64,000 nucleotides of DNA from Thalassotalea hakodatensis (lineage in GTDB: Bacteria > Pseudomonadota > Gammaproteobacteria > Enterobacterales > Alteromonadaceae). Under the pieces are notes generated by a model. It ran no database searches, was not told the DNA's origin, and saw only the letters and a list, made by a program, of their open reading frames with translations. The translations under genes and the position numbers were made by a program. The DNA lies in contig NZ_AP027365.1 of the NCBI RefSeq assembly GCF_030295995.1, positions 4,211,311 to 4,275,310 on the forward strand. Reading direction: 5' to 3'. This document shows, one piece after another, positions 1-8,364 of the stretch; the first letter of the stretch is position 1; each line of letters begins with the position of its first letter.

Positions 1-84
1 GTTTACTTGCTCTTCTTCCGACGTTGGTTTTTCCGCTTTACTGCCGAAACCTAACCAAGAAAACATACCTTTTTTTTCTGACAT
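1..84 (-). CDS. ftsY: Signal recognition particle receptor FtsY (N-terminus only)
   Basis: Only the first 28 codons are inside the window; the gene runs off the left edge. The translation begins MSEKKGMFSWLGFGSKAEK, which matches the amphipathic, membrane-binding start of gammaproteobacterial FtsY (a KKKxxFFSWLGFG-type start followed by an acidic region). FtsY is the SRP receptor GTPase that delivers ribosome-nascent chain complexes to SecYEG; its NG GTPase domain would lie outside the window. A GAAAGAAG ribosome-binding stretch precedes the ATG. It is divergent from rsmD with a 115-bp gap, as in Escherichia coli, and that conserved pairing supports the call. ftsE, ftsX and rpoH would be expected further left, but this cannot be seen. 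Confidence 0.88.
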   Translation of the reverse strand, partial: MSEKKGMFSWLGFGSKAEKPTSEEEQVN

Positions 85-199
85 TTCGTAACTTCTTTCT
101 ATTAAAAGCGAACAACAGGTGTTATTGCGTGTTAAACAAGGATAAAATTGCAGCTAGTTTAACACCTTAATTGCCGACAAAAAACAAAAGCTTGATCTG

Positions 200-793
200 A
201 TGCGACCGACTAAACAAAAAACAACGCCGAAGAAAAATTCTCTCGGCAGTATACGTATTATTGCGGGTAAACATCGTGGCAGAAAACTTCCCGTTATTAA
301 TGCAGATGGTTTAAGGCCAACAACCGACAGAGTTAAAGAAACGGTGTTTAATTGGTTAATGCCATACATGAATGACAGCAAGTGTTTAGATTGTTTTTCT
401 GGGGCTGGCAGTCTAGGTTTTGAAGCAATATCTCGTGGAGCAACCCGAGTAGATATGCTTGAATTAAACAAACATGCAGCTACGCAATTAACAAAAAACA
501 AGGCGTTATTAGTTGCTGATAATTGTCATATTCATCATGTTGATTCGCTCAGCTTTCTTGCTCAACCAGTCACTGAAACGTTCGACATTATTTTTATTGA
601 TCCACCTTTTCGTCAGCAATTGCTACCAAAAGTCATTATGCTTTTGCAAAAAGGCTGGTTAGCCCCCGATGCACTTATCTATGTTGAACAAGAACTCGAT
701 AATACTACAATGACTATTCCTGAAGATTGGCAACTTGTGAAAGAAAAAATTGCAGGGCAAGTAAAGTATCAATTATTTCAGCAAATACCTTAA
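200..793 (+). CDS. rsmD: 16S rRNA (guanine966-N2)-methyltransferase RsmD
   Basis: This 197-residue protein is of normal length for RsmD, the SAM-dependent enzyme that makes m2G966 in 16S rRNA of the assembled 30S particle. The family signature RPTTDRVKE is at about residues 39-47, the SAM-binding loop LDCFSGAGSLG at 63-73, and the catalytic DPPF at 134-137. The N-terminus is basic, as expected for RNA binding. It is divergent from ftsY, the same arrangement as in E. coli. No strong Shine-Dalgarno sequence is seen before the ATG, so the start is the weakest part of the call; the in-frame ATG is kept because the protein length fits. Confidence 0.95.
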   Translation: MRPTKQKTTPKKNSLGSIRIIAGKHRGRKLPVINADGLRPTTDRVKETVFNWLMPYMNDSKCLDCFSGAGSLGFEAISRGATRVDMLELNKHAATQLTKNKALLVADNCHIHHVDSLSFLAQPVTETFDIIFIDPPFRQQLLPKVIMLLQKGWLAPDALIYVEQELDNTTMTIPEDWQLVKEKIAGQVKYQLFQQIP

Positions 794-857
794 CAGCTTT
801 TGATCTTATTCTTTACTGAACACGTAATGTCACGCATGTTCATTAATGGAGTATATG

Positions 858-1382
858 ATGTCTAGAATTGTAAGTGTTTTATTGGTTGTAATGTTGACTG
901 CATGCTCAACAACTTACCCAAATAAAAATGTTACTGAGCAAACGTTTCCTTCGGTAACGGGCGAAAACTTATTAAAAGAAACGATTCAATTACCCCAAGC
1001 AATAAAACAAAAAGCCACTGTTTTACTGTTAGGTTATCAGCAAGACAGTCAGTTTGATATTGATCGCTGGTTGATCGGTTTAGATATGACCAATACTACA
1101 ATTGATGTGATAGAAGTACCAACAATACAAGGTATGTTTCCTCGTATGTTTAGCACTCAAATTAACAATGGTATGCGAAAAGGCATACCCAAAATTATGT
1201 GGGCTGGAGTTATTACCGTTTACCGTGATGGCGATAAACTGCAACAGTTTACCGGTAACACGAACCCGAACAATGCCAGGGTGATGCTTTTAGACAAAAC
1301 AGGTGTTATCCGGTATTTTTACGATCAAGGGTTTTCTGTAGATGCGTTAAATGCTTTGCGAAAATCGGTAAAGAGCCACTAA
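858..1382 (+). CDS. Predicted lipoprotein with a thioredoxin-like fold
   Basis: This is a 174-residue protein with a type II signal peptide: MSRIVSVLLVVMLTAC, lipobox LTAC, lipidated Cys16. The start at 858 is preferred over the in-frame ATGs at 846 and 855 because GGAG at 848-851 lies six bases before it. After the lipobox come a variable linker, a beta strand (ATVLLLGY), a helix region and a C-terminal VMLLDKTGVIRYFYDQGF segment. The last resembles the redox-inactive peroxiredoxin/ATP10-like fold, in which a strand plus an 'IRY' turn is typical; no CxxC is present. That similarity is a pattern judgement and the function is unknown. Its stop codon overlaps the convergent yjaG stop by a few bases. 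Confidence 0.75.
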   Translation: MSRIVSVLLVVMLTACSTTYPNKNVTEQTFPSVTGENLLKETIQLPQAIKQKATVLLLGYQQDSQFDIDRWLIGLDMTNTTIDVIEVPTIQGMFPRMFSTQINNGMRKGIPKIMWAGVITVYRDGDKLQQFTGNTNPNNARVMLLDKTGVIRYFYDQGFSVDALNALRKSVKSH

Positions 1383-1966
1383 GCGATTTCCATTCCTAAA
1401 TTAGATAACCCTTGACCAAGCGCCATGTCTTTTATCGCTTTAATTGTTTGTATGTTTTCTGGCGATTGTTGCAATAAATCAAACATGGCATTTTGCATTT
1501 CTTGTTCCCATTTCATAAGCGGGTCTTGATTAATTAACAGTGGATCTACATCTTCTATTTCGCTATTTTCTTCTAAGATAAGCAGTTCAACATAGGCAGA
1601 TACACTGTTATGCGAAAGACGCGATATCTGATTAATTAGCTCAATATCATTATCTTGAATATATTGCAGTAAAGCATTTAGCGCCATACAAGCATCTAAT
1701 GCGGGAAATACACCAAAAAAACTAAACTGCTCAGGATCAGGTATCTCCGCTTCTAACTTTTCGAGTTGCACCTCACAGTTAATATTTACTTTTTGCTTTT
1801 TATCGAGCCGTTGCCAAACCAAATTTAGTTGATTACGTAAGATTCTATAATCACCAACATCTGTCGCTTCACTAAACATTTTATAGTTAGGCAGCATACG
1901 CTCAAGTAATGCTGCGCTAAACGTTATTTGTTGCCATACAGATAGTTTATTTATCGGAAGTCGCAT
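1379..1966 (-). CDS. yjaG: YjaG family protein (DUF416)
   Basis: The 195-residue cytoplasmic protein is almost the same length as E. coli YjaG (196). Family features visible are the N-terminal LxxWQQITFSAALLERMLPNY segment, an acidic central part, the FFGVFPALDACMALNALL helix and the C-terminal DPLMKWEQEMQ region. The family is all-helical and has no assigned biochemical role. It has no signal peptide or membrane segment. It converges on the lipoprotein gene, overlapping it by 4 bp at the stop codons, so the two genes share their 3' ends. The family call is confident; the function is unknown. Confidence 0.88.
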   Translation of the reverse strand: MRLPINKLSVWQQITFSAALLERMLPNYKMFSEATDVGDYRILRNQLNLVWQRLDKKQKVNINCEVQLEKLEAEIPDPEQFSFFGVFPALDACMALNALLQYIQDNDIELINQISRLSHNSVSAYVELLILEENSEIEDVDPLLINQDPLMKWEQEMQNAMFDLLQQSPENIQTIKAIKDMALGQGLSNLGMEIA

Positions 1967-2027
1967 TTAAAACAAGTCACTTTTAATTATCATTATGCAA
2001 AGTATACTGGTTACGAAAAGATGTTCC

Positions 2028-3092
2028 TTATTTTTTTGCTAATTCTTTTTGTGCATATTCAAATCGTAACCGGTACTCGGTTACTTGTTGTTCAAAGTCA
2101 TTAATTGTTTCTGTTAACGTTGCTGTTAATGCTTGATTTTCATCTCGCAGAGACTTAATCGTTTCGCGCGCTTTAGCGTATTCGCTTTCCTGTTGGTATT
2201 TTTTAGCTTGTTGGCCATCAAATTTTTGCTGACATTCAACAAGAGACTGTTTCAATTGTTCAGTATTTTCTTGCGAATCAATTAACTGTGTTTCAATGGC
2301 TTTAATATCTGATATTAGTTGTTGCGATCGAGCTTCCGCTTTGAGTACCTGTTCGCGTAATTGCTGGTTTTCTTTTTTTTGTGTCGATATAAATACTTGC
2401 TGTTCGGTAGTTTCTTCGGATAATACCTGATATTTTTTTTCTAACGTTCGTAATTGATTAGTTTGCTGTTTGTTTTGTTGTTTAAAGGCTGTTAATTCTT
2501 GCTCAAAAGCGCGTTCTTTTTCAAGATAACGCATTTGATGCTTTTCTCGTTCACGATGAATCTGATCAATTTTTTGTTGCTGACTTTCCTGCACTTGCTC
2601 TGCATCCGCTTGGTAGTGCTCAAAGTCAGCAGTGACTTCATTTAATTGGCTATTCAACTGAGTAATTTGTTGGTTTTGTACATCTAAGGTAGCAGTTTTA
2701 GCTTGCGCTGTTTTTTGGAGGTTAGCCGTTATTGATTGCTGTTCTTCAAGTTGACGATTTAGCATCTGGCATTGCTGCTCTAACGCTAAACTATGTTCAT
2801 CATTTTCAGCAGAAGTAATTTGATGTTCTAATATATTAAGCTGTTGTTGGTGCTGTTGCTTTAATTGGGTAATTCGCTGTTGTGCTTGTTCGTTATGTTC
2901 ACTTACTTGTGCAAGTTTATTTTCAAGCTCAGTGACATACGGTAAAGAAGATAGTTGCTCAGCAGTTAATGAATCAACCTGCGATTGCGAAGTAATAACC
3001 GACACTCGCTGCTTTATTTGCTTCGAAATATCATTTGCAAGCGTTTGGATTTGTTGATCTACTTCGCTCGATTTATCAAGTTTTTCTTCCAT
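2028..3092 (-). CDS. Long coiled-coil protein of unknown function
   Basis: This is a 354-residue, Gln/Glu/Lys-rich protein without signal peptide or membrane segment. Almost the whole length from about residue 55 to the end is predicted from heptad-like spacing to be coiled coil. The start is placed at the third in-frame candidate (MEEKLDKSS) because AGGA lies six bases upstream; two earlier in-frame starts lack a binding site. The composition resembles the coiled-coil parts of SMC or myosin proteins, but no globular ATPase domain is attached, so it should not be called SMC. It lies between yjaG and the SapC-family gene, all on one strand. A structural or scaffold role is possible, but nothing in the sequence proves it. 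Confidence 0.7.
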   Translation of the reverse strand: MEEKLDKSSEVDQQIQTLANDISKQIKQRVSVITSQSQVDSLTAEQLSSLPYVTELENKLAQVSEHNEQAQQRITQLKQQHQQQLNILEHQITSAENDEHSLALEQQCQMLNRQLEEQQSITANLQKTAQAKTATLDVQNQQITQLNSQLNEVTADFEHYQADAEQVQESQQQKIDQIHREREKHQMRYLEKERAFEQELTAFKQQNKQQTNQLRTLEKKYQVLSEETTEQQVFISTQKKENQQLREQVLKAEARSQQLISDIKAIETQLIDSQENTEQLKQSLVECQQKFDGQQAKKYQQESEYAKARETIKSLRDENQALTATLTETINDFEQQVTEYRLRFEYAQKELAKK

Positions 3093-3144
3093 GCACATTC
3101 CTAGTGTTCTCACGCCACTTTAAAATTAGCACAGCAGTTAGCAA

Positions 3145-3169
3145 TAAAAAAGGGAGCAAATGCTCCCTT
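3145..3169 (-). terminator. Rho-independent terminator after the SapC-family gene
   Basis: An AGGGAGCA/TGCTCCCT stem with a two-base loop (or GGGAGC with a four-base loop) lies at 3151-3168. On the minus strand it is followed by a run of six T (3150-3145). It sits 36 bp after the stop of the 3204-3965 gene and before the coiled-coil gene, so it separates those two transcripts. Confidence 0.85.
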
Positions 3170-3203
3170 ATACGATTGGTATCAGTCAAGATAAATAAGA
3201 GAG

Positions 3204-3965
3204 TTACTTTTCTTCAGCTTTCTTTACGTTGTACTGAATATTCGCAACTTTCTGCGCATTTCCGCTTGCGTTACGTAATTGTGCTAAACGATTTACCTGT
3301 CCAGAAGAAGCTAGCATTGAGTGGATCGGCATGAAAATACCTGTTTTGTATAACTCAAGAATCTTTTCATCTGATAAGCCTTGTAGTTTCTCTTCGTTAA
3401 TGCCGTATAAACCAACAAGCTTTTTGTTTTGGCCGTCAGAGAATGATACGTTTAACTCAAGCTCTTGAAGTAAATCATTTTCTGTTAGCACTTTTAAAAA
3501 GTTTTGGCTCGTCATTTCGTTTTCGTATAAACGACCTAACTGATCATGAATGTTTTTGAAAAAGTCAGTTTCTTCGCCTTTGTCATCAAACAAAGCATTG
3601 TCTTTATCTTCGCCAACAAACGGGCTGTCTAAATCGACACACGCTGTTAATGTATTTTCTTTTTCAGGATCTAAACCTAAAGAAAAAGGCACTAATGAAA
3701 TTGCTTGAGGAATATAAATTGCCTGCCACTTTTCACCTTCAAGGTATAAATTTTCACCTGACTCTAGACCTAACATTACCACACTGCGATATTGACCTGA
3801 CTCTGGATCTTTAATGAATACGATAGGGTAACTTGTTGAAGCTTGTGCAAACTCACGAACATTAATTGGGGCGATATGTTGATCAGCAAATTGTCTTAAG
3901 TCACGTTGAGTAGCAACTTTTACATTTTGATGTTGCTCTTTTTTTACTGCTACGATATTTGTCAT
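3204..3965 (-). CDS. SapC family protein
   Basis: The 253-residue protein matches the SapC family (PF07277), named after a protein of the Campylobacter S-layer locus but common in Alteromonadales as a single gene. Visible family traits are the N-terminal YPIVFIKDPESGQYRSVVMLGL block (about residues 46-67), the WQAIYIPQAISLVPFSLG block, and an acidic VDLDSPFVGEDKDNALFDDKGEET stretch. No signal peptide or membrane helix is seen. Its role is unclear; in related genomes it often accompanies tryptophan halogenase and TonB-receptor genes, which are absent here. It has its own terminator (3145-3169) and a 199-bp upstream gap, so it is probably monocistronic. Confidence 0.85.
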   Translation of the reverse strand: MTNIVAVKKEQHQNVKVATQRDLRQFADQHIAPINVREFAQASTSYPIVFIKDPESGQYRSVVMLGLESGENLYLEGEKWQAIYIPQAISLVPFSLGLDPEKENTLTACVDLDSPFVGEDKDNALFDDKGEETDFFKNIHDQLGRLYENEMTSQNFLKVLTENDLLQELELNVSFSDGQNKKLVGLYGINEEKLQGLSDEKILELYKTGIFMPIHSMLASSGQVNRLAQLRNASGNAQKVANIQYNVKKAEEK

Positions 3966-4164
3966 GTTTATTCCACTCTAAGCTTTGATTCACTGCGGTT
4001 AATTATTTATAGATAAGTCGCAGAATTTCTAATAGTGAAGTAGTTATATAGACACCTTTCTTGGCTTTCAATGGCTAAACCGGAAAAATATAGTATTATT
4101 AACAGTAATATCGTCAATATTTGAATGTTTTTTCTATTTATTTCTCTATAACTTGTTAAGAATA

Positions 4165-4524
4165 ATGAACTTTATTTCCTTTTCAGTACAAAGTAATTTA
4201 CCCACTAAAAAAAATTATCTTTTTTTAAGCCTTTTGCTATGTCTTGCGTTATTTTCGATAACGGCATCAGCAAAGTCGAATATCAAGCCCATTTTCGGTT
4301 ATAGCTTAAAAGGCTTTCCAAGAATGCAGATAAAGAATGAATCTAATCAAGAGCTAGCATGTTGGGTGGCAATAGATGGGTTTAAAAAGAAATTTCGCTT
4401 GCCGCAATTCACCACCTCTCAATGGATAACGGTTTACGACAAGCGTTATAATTATCAAAATTTTAGTACTTGGTGCGATAATATTAAACATCACCCTGAA
4501 TATCGTAAATACAACCGCGGTTAA
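4165..4524 (+). CDS. Small secreted protein, unknown
   Basis: The gene encodes 119 residues with an N-terminal Sec signal: a basic KK pair near residue 15, a hydrophobic run YLFLSLLLCLALFSITASA, and a likely cleavage after ASA. The mature part is about 80 residues, basic, rich in Lys, Trp and Tyr, with two Cys (in ACWV and WCDN) that could form one disulphide in the periplasm. I do not recognise the family. ATG at 4165 is preferred to the TTG at 4153, although the binding site (TTAAG) is weak. Directly after the stop lies a degenerate copy of the MITE end found at 8373-8566. Confidence 0.6.
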   Translation: MNFISFSVQSNLPTKKNYLFLSLLLCLALFSITASAKSNIKPIFGYSLKGFPRMQIKNESNQELACWVAIDGFKKKFRLPQFTTSQWITVYDKRYNYQNFSTWCDNIKHHPEYRKYNRG

Positions 4525-4533
4525 TACATTACT

Positions 4534-4558
4534 TAACCAGAGTTCAGGGTAACAACTT
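4534..4558. repeat. Solo MITE end (degenerate copy)
   Basis: Read on the minus strand, this stretch goes from AAGTTGTTACCCTGAAC to CTCTGGTT. It aligns with the right end of the 8373-8566 element (AAGTTGTTATCCCGAGATC then AGGTT) with few mismatches. No partner end is nearby, so it looks like a relic or a single end. As with the full element, it lies just past the stop of a minus-strand gene (4557). Confidence 0.5.
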
Positions 4559-5291
4559 ACTTTCTAGTAGTTGTTTGCCTTATTACTGCGTTAAATTTAA
4601 AAACGTAAAACATATACAAACCGCCAAAAGATAAACTCGCCATTCCTATCACCAGAAAAATGCTTGGCCATGGACTTCGTCGCTCACGTTCAGACATTAA
4701 AGAAAAATAGCGCCTATCTTCTCCGTAAGCCTGTACGAAACCCTCACCTCTATAACGATCTGACATCACTAGTAGTTCACTAATACGACTCTTATTTTTT
4801 GCGATGCGTTCTATTCTATGTTCGCGCGTTTCATTAATAGAATGTAGAGAACCAGGAGTATAATGGCTGTTAAGCTCATTCGGCTTAATTAGCCCCATCG
4901 ATTTATATTGAAACACCGTTTGAGAGAATATACCTGAAGAGTTTGAAAGAAATGTAAACGCTAAGCCTAGTACAATTGCAAAGGCAGCTTTAATGTAGCC
5001 AGTGCGCATTTTATGTCGCGCCTTTTCATGTCTACGACCAAGTTCCTCGGCTATCTCAGGTAAATGACTTAATTGAGATTGCACATAATCATTATCGAGT
5101 GAAGCGATTAAAGCCATCACGTCTGTTTCGAACGCCGAAGCTATTTTATGCAATATCTCAAATGAAGGTGAACCCTTATCATTTTCTAACTTTGAAAGGT
5201 ATGACTGCTCAATACCTGCTCTATCAGCCAGTTCTGGTTGCGTTAAGTTTGCTTGTTGTCGAAGTTGTCTTATTTTCTCACCTAATTTCAT
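4557..5291 (-). CDS. Membrane-anchored XRE-family transcriptional regulator
   Basis: This is a 244-residue protein. Residues 3-60 form a typical XRE helix-turn-helix (LTQPELADRAGIEQSYLSKLENDKGSP). Two hydrophobic segments follow, about 99-117 and 209-231, with roughly 90 residues between them that contain charged, helix-prone sequence and would face the periplasm. A DNA-binding domain in the cytoplasm joined to two membrane segments suggests a one-component sensor. I know of no named member; the ligand is unknown. The start is clear (MKLGEKIRQLRQQ). An inverted repeat AGTGTT-N14-AACACT upstream could be its own operator. Confidence 0.8.
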   Translation of the reverse strand: MKLGEKIRQLRQQANLTQPELADRAGIEQSYLSKLENDKGSPSFEILHKIASAFETDVMALIASLDNDYVQSQLSHLPEIAEELGRRHEKARHKMRTGYIKAAFAIVLGLAFTFLSNSSGIFSQTVFQYKSMGLIKPNELNSHYTPGSLHSINETREHRIERIAKNKSRISELLVMSDRYRGEGFVQAYGEDRRYFSLMSERERRSPWPSIFLVIGMASLSFGGLYMFYVFKFNAVIRQTTTRK

Positions 5292-5331
5292 CTTAATTCC
5301 TTTACGCTATAAACTCTTATTATTAACGTTA

Positions 5332-5357
5332 AGTGTTGATCATTAATAACTAACACT
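5332..5357. promoter_or_regulatory. Possible operator of the XRE gene
   Basis: A perfect inverted repeat AGTGTT (5332-5337) and AACACT (5352-5357) is separated by 14 bp and lies about 40 bp upstream of the XRE gene. The size and position fit a dimeric repressor site and autoregulation. It has not been tested, and six-base arms can arise by chance. Confidence 0.35.
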
Positions 5358-5442
5358 CGCGCTACTCAAGCAAGATTTTTTAGTATCATATCAGGAATAA
5401 AAAGATGAATATTGAGGCATAATGAAGAATATTAGCGGAGAT

Positions 5443-5477
5443 AAAAAAATCGACGCCTTTAACAGCGTCGATTTTTA
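5443..5477 (-). terminator. Terminator of pgi
   Basis: The stem AAAAATCGACGC (5445-5456) pairs with GCGTCGATTTTT (5465-5476) around an eight-base loop. It is flanked by A and T runs on both sides, so it could work in both directions. It lies 19 bp past the pgi stop. Confidence 0.9.
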
Positions 5478-5495
5478 AAATTTATTACAGTAAGG

Positions 5496-7130
5496 TTAAC
5501 TATTTCTTTCACGGAAAAGTTGTATTAACGCATTCGTTGAACCATCCATCGTTAAAGGCTCATCATGATCAGAAAGCTTTGAAAGCACTTGGTTTCCAAG
5601 AGCTTTTCCAAGCTCTACACCCCATTGGTCAAATGAATTAATTTGCCAAATAACCCCTTGAACAAAAACTTTATGTTCATAAAGTGCTATTAAGCTACCT
5701 AACGTTTTTGGATCTAGCTTATCAAAAAGTAAGGTATTACTCGGTTTGTTACCTTTCATCACCTTATGACTGGCAAGGTTTTGGATTTCATCAGTGCTAC
5801 ATTTAGCTTTTTTCATCGCCGCGGTCACTTGAGCTTCTGATTGCCCTTCCATTAGCGCCTGTGCTTGCCCAAAACAATTTGATGCCAGCATGTCATGATG
5901 ATTTTCCACATCGTGATGCGGATATAATGGCAACATGAAATCTACCGGAATAGGTGTCTTACTTTGGTGGATAAGTTGATGAAATGAATGCTGGCCGTTA
6001 GTGCCTTCACTGCCCCAAATAATAGGGCCGGTATCATAGTCTAGTTCTTGGTTATTGATTGAAACAGATTTACCGTTACTCTCCATATCAAGTTGCTGTA
6101 CGTAAGCAGGTAAACCACGTAAGTAATGGTAATATGGTAATAATACTTGAGATTGTGCACCATGGAAATTACGATACCAAATACCGAGCAAGCCCATAAT
6201 TACCGGAAGGTTTTCTTCTAATGGCGCAGTTGTGAAATGCTGATCCATTTCAAAAGCACCCTGTAAAAATTCTCGATAGTTTTCATACCCTATAGCTAAA
6301 GCTAACGGTAAACCAATAGCCGACCACACCGAATAACGACCACCAACCCAATCCCACATCGGAAAAATGTTGTCAGAGTCAATGCCAAAATTTTCAGCCG
6401 CTTCTATATTTGTAGAAACACAAGCAAAGTTATATTGCACATCAGATTGTGTGGCTGTAGATAAAAACCAGTCTTTTGCAGATTCAGTATTTCTTAATGT
6501 TTCTTGAGTGGTTAATGTTTTAGAAGAAGTAATCACCATGGTTGTTTCAGGATCAAGCTTTGCTAATACATCTTGTAAGTGGCAACCGTCCACATTTGCG
6601 ACAAAGTGTACGTTTATGTGCTTTTGACGATAAGGCTTAAGTGCTTCCGACATTATCTTAGGGCCTAAAAAAGAACCACCAATACCAATACTAACAATAT
6701 CGGTGAACGCCTTACCTGAATAACCCTTTTTGCTACCACTGGATACAGCATCAACAAACGTTTTAACTTTTTCTAATGCTGCATGCACTTGTGGCATGAC
6801 ATCTTGATTATCAACGGTAACACTTTTCCCTGAAAAATTTCTTAACGCTGTATGTAGTACGGCTCTGTTTTCCGTTAAGTTAATTGGTTCACCTGAAAAC
6901 ATTCTTTTGCGATAATCTTCTAATTCAGCATTTTTCGCTAAGTCAATCAGCAAACCCATCGTTTGTTCAGTGATTTGATTTTTTGAATAATCTAGCGTTA
7001 GTCCAGCAGCTGTCGCAGAAAACTTTGTGAACCTTTTATCGTCAGCTATAAACAAATCACGCATATGTGTTGATTTAATTTCTTGAAAATGCGATTTAAG
7101 CGCTTGCCATTGTGGTGAACTTGTTAACAT
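5496..7130 (-). CDS. pgi: Glucose-6-phosphate isomerase
   Basis: At 544 residues this matches Pgi (E. coli, 549), the cytoplasmic enzyme that interconverts glucose 6-phosphate and fructose 6-phosphate. The substrate-binding SIGIGGSFLGPK loop is near residue 147, the GGRYSVWSAIGLPLAL signature near 264, and the catalytic-region motif GSEGTNGQHSFHQLIHQ near 376. No truncation or odd residues are seen. Besides glycolysis, it supplies fructose 6-phosphate for GlmS, encoded 35 kb away. The gene stands alone with its own terminator. Upstream, a hairpin with a T-run at 7221-7244 lies in the probable leader, downstream of a TATAAT sequence. Confidence 0.97.
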   Translation of the reverse strand: MLTSSPQWQALKSHFQEIKSTHMRDLFIADDKRFTKFSATAAGLTLDYSKNQITEQTMGLLIDLAKNAELEDYRKRMFSGEPINLTENRAVLHTALRNFSGKSVTVDNQDVMPQVHAALEKVKTFVDAVSSGSKKGYSGKAFTDIVSIGIGGSFLGPKIMSEALKPYRQKHINVHFVANVDGCHLQDVLAKLDPETTMVITSSKTLTTQETLRNTESAKDWFLSTATQSDVQYNFACVSTNIEAAENFGIDSDNIFPMWDWVGGRYSVWSAIGLPLALAIGYENYREFLQGAFEMDQHFTTAPLEENLPVIMGLLGIWYRNFHGAQSQVLLPYYHYLRGLPAYVQQLDMESNGKSVSINNQELDYDTGPIIWGSEGTNGQHSFHQLIHQSKTPIPVDFMLPLYPHHDVENHHDMLASNCFGQAQALMEGQSEAQVTAAMKKAKCSTDEIQNLASHKVMKGNKPSNTLLFDKLDPKTLGSLIALYEHKVFVQGVIWQINSFDQWGVELGKALGNQVLSKLSDHDEPLTMDGSTNALIQLFRERNS

Positions 7131-7498
7131 AACTAACTCCTATATGATCCTCTTCCAGCTCAAGTTTAAGCAAATATACATATCTGACGGTGGTTATTTA
7201 CTCAGCATGATCTAAACATGAAAAAAAACACCATTTAACTGGTGAATTAACGCGATTATAACACCATGAAGCGGATACAAGCTAGAAAACAAGATAATTT
7301 TGTAGTTTTTTTACATCATTTTTGAATATTTATCCGCTTTACTGATTTATTTTAAAAACGAATTAAAACCCACAGTAATAATGTTGATAGCAAAAAAGTT
7401 CTTTCTATCGATAGGGCAATTAACAAAATGTATTTTGATGATTGAAGATCATGAACTTACTATAGCTAGCTTAATAATTCACTCATTTAAAGCGCTAA
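7131..7498. other. Intergenic region upstream of pgi
   Basis: This 368-bp stretch has no convincing gene. It holds a minus-strand TATAAT (7255-7260) that may be the -10 of pgi, and a hairpin with an eight-T tail just downstream of it (separate entry). The rest is AT-rich, and I see nothing else in it. Confidence 0.6.
7221..7244 (-). terminator. Terminator-like hairpin in the pgi leader region
   Basis: On the minus strand CACCA and TGGTG form a five-pair stem with a six-base loop, followed directly by eight T (7228-7221). It could end transcripts from the binding-protein gene at 7499, or act as an attenuator of pgi if the TATAAT at 7255-7260 is the real -10. The stem is short. Confidence 0.5.
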
Positions 7499-8293
7499 CT
7501 AAAAACTTAAAATATCCTCCTCAATTGAATACATGTTAGGGTACAAATGCGCTAGTTTTGCATACCAGCGCTCGCTAATTTCACGTAATTTTCCACTCTG
7601 CTTTAAGTGATAAAATGCTTGGGTAACGTTTGCTGCTACTTCAGGTGAAGTACGTTTAGACATGAGCAAGTACACATCAGATTGATGAACAGTAAAAATA
7701 GATTTAAATTCGTTTTCTATGTTAAGTTGACGGCAAATATAACTGAGTCCTTGCTGTTCATAGATAATAATTGGCAACCTTTTCTTAGCAAGCAGACGAA
7801 CATTTTGAGCTGGGTAAGTTACTGAATACAAGTTATTAAAGCCACGATTAATTAACCACTCTTCACGTACATCACCGCGAACAACACCAATGTTACTTAT
7901 TTGCTTTAAATCCTGAAGCGAATTTATTTCAAGGGTATTATCAATAGTCGTAAAAGCCTGCCACTTCTTGGTTAACACTTTACCTATCCAGTGAAAGCTA
8001 TGCTCTCTAAACGCAGTGCGTGAAAAGCTAAACAATAAAATATTCTCATTGTTTTTGGCTATATTTAAAACACGAGCTTCTGGCGATATTTGTATATTGG
8101 TAGATATATTCAACTCATCTAGCAATGCTTTAACTATATCAACAACATAACCTTCAGCTTGACCATTATCGGCAAGATAACTTGCAGGGGGCTCATCTAC
8201 TCCTATAACACGCATTGATTCACTTTGACCATATGCATTGCCAATAAAGAGATATACACTAAGAAAAAAATAGATTAATCGTTCCATCGACAT
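7499..8293 (-). CDS. Periplasmic substrate-binding protein, family 3 (no transporter partner)
   Basis: The 264-residue protein has a Sec signal (hydrophobic run to about residue 20, cleavage near YGQ). The mature part has the SBP_bac_3 pattern: a first strand VIGVDEPPASYLADNGQAEGYVVDIVKALL, a LLFSFSRTAFREHSFHWIGKV block and a C-terminal FYHLKQSGKLREISERWY helix. Such proteins bind amino acids for ABC importers, but in Alteromonadales many stand alone and may act as extracellular sensors. No permease or ATPase gene lies nearby. Another such protein is at 15066. Two ATGs are possible (8293 and 8287), neither with a clear ribosome-binding site. Confidence 0.82.
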   Translation of the reverse strand: MSMERLIYFFLSVYLFIGNAYGQSESMRVIGVDEPPASYLADNGQAEGYVVDIVKALLDELNISTNIQISPEARVLNIAKNNENILLFSFSRTAFREHSFHWIGKVLTKKWQAFTTIDNTLEINSLQDLKQISNIGVVRGDVREEWLINRGFNNLYSVTYPAQNVRLLAKKRLPIIIYEQQGLSYICRQLNIENEFKSIFTVHQSDVYLLMSKRTSPEVAANVTQAFYHLKQSGKLREISERWYAKLAHLYPNMYSIEEDILSF

Positions 8294-8364
8294 TCAACAT
8301 TAACACTAACTTTAGTTAACTGTAGCAAATTTTGAATGTTCTGCTGTATTAAATAGAACAATTG

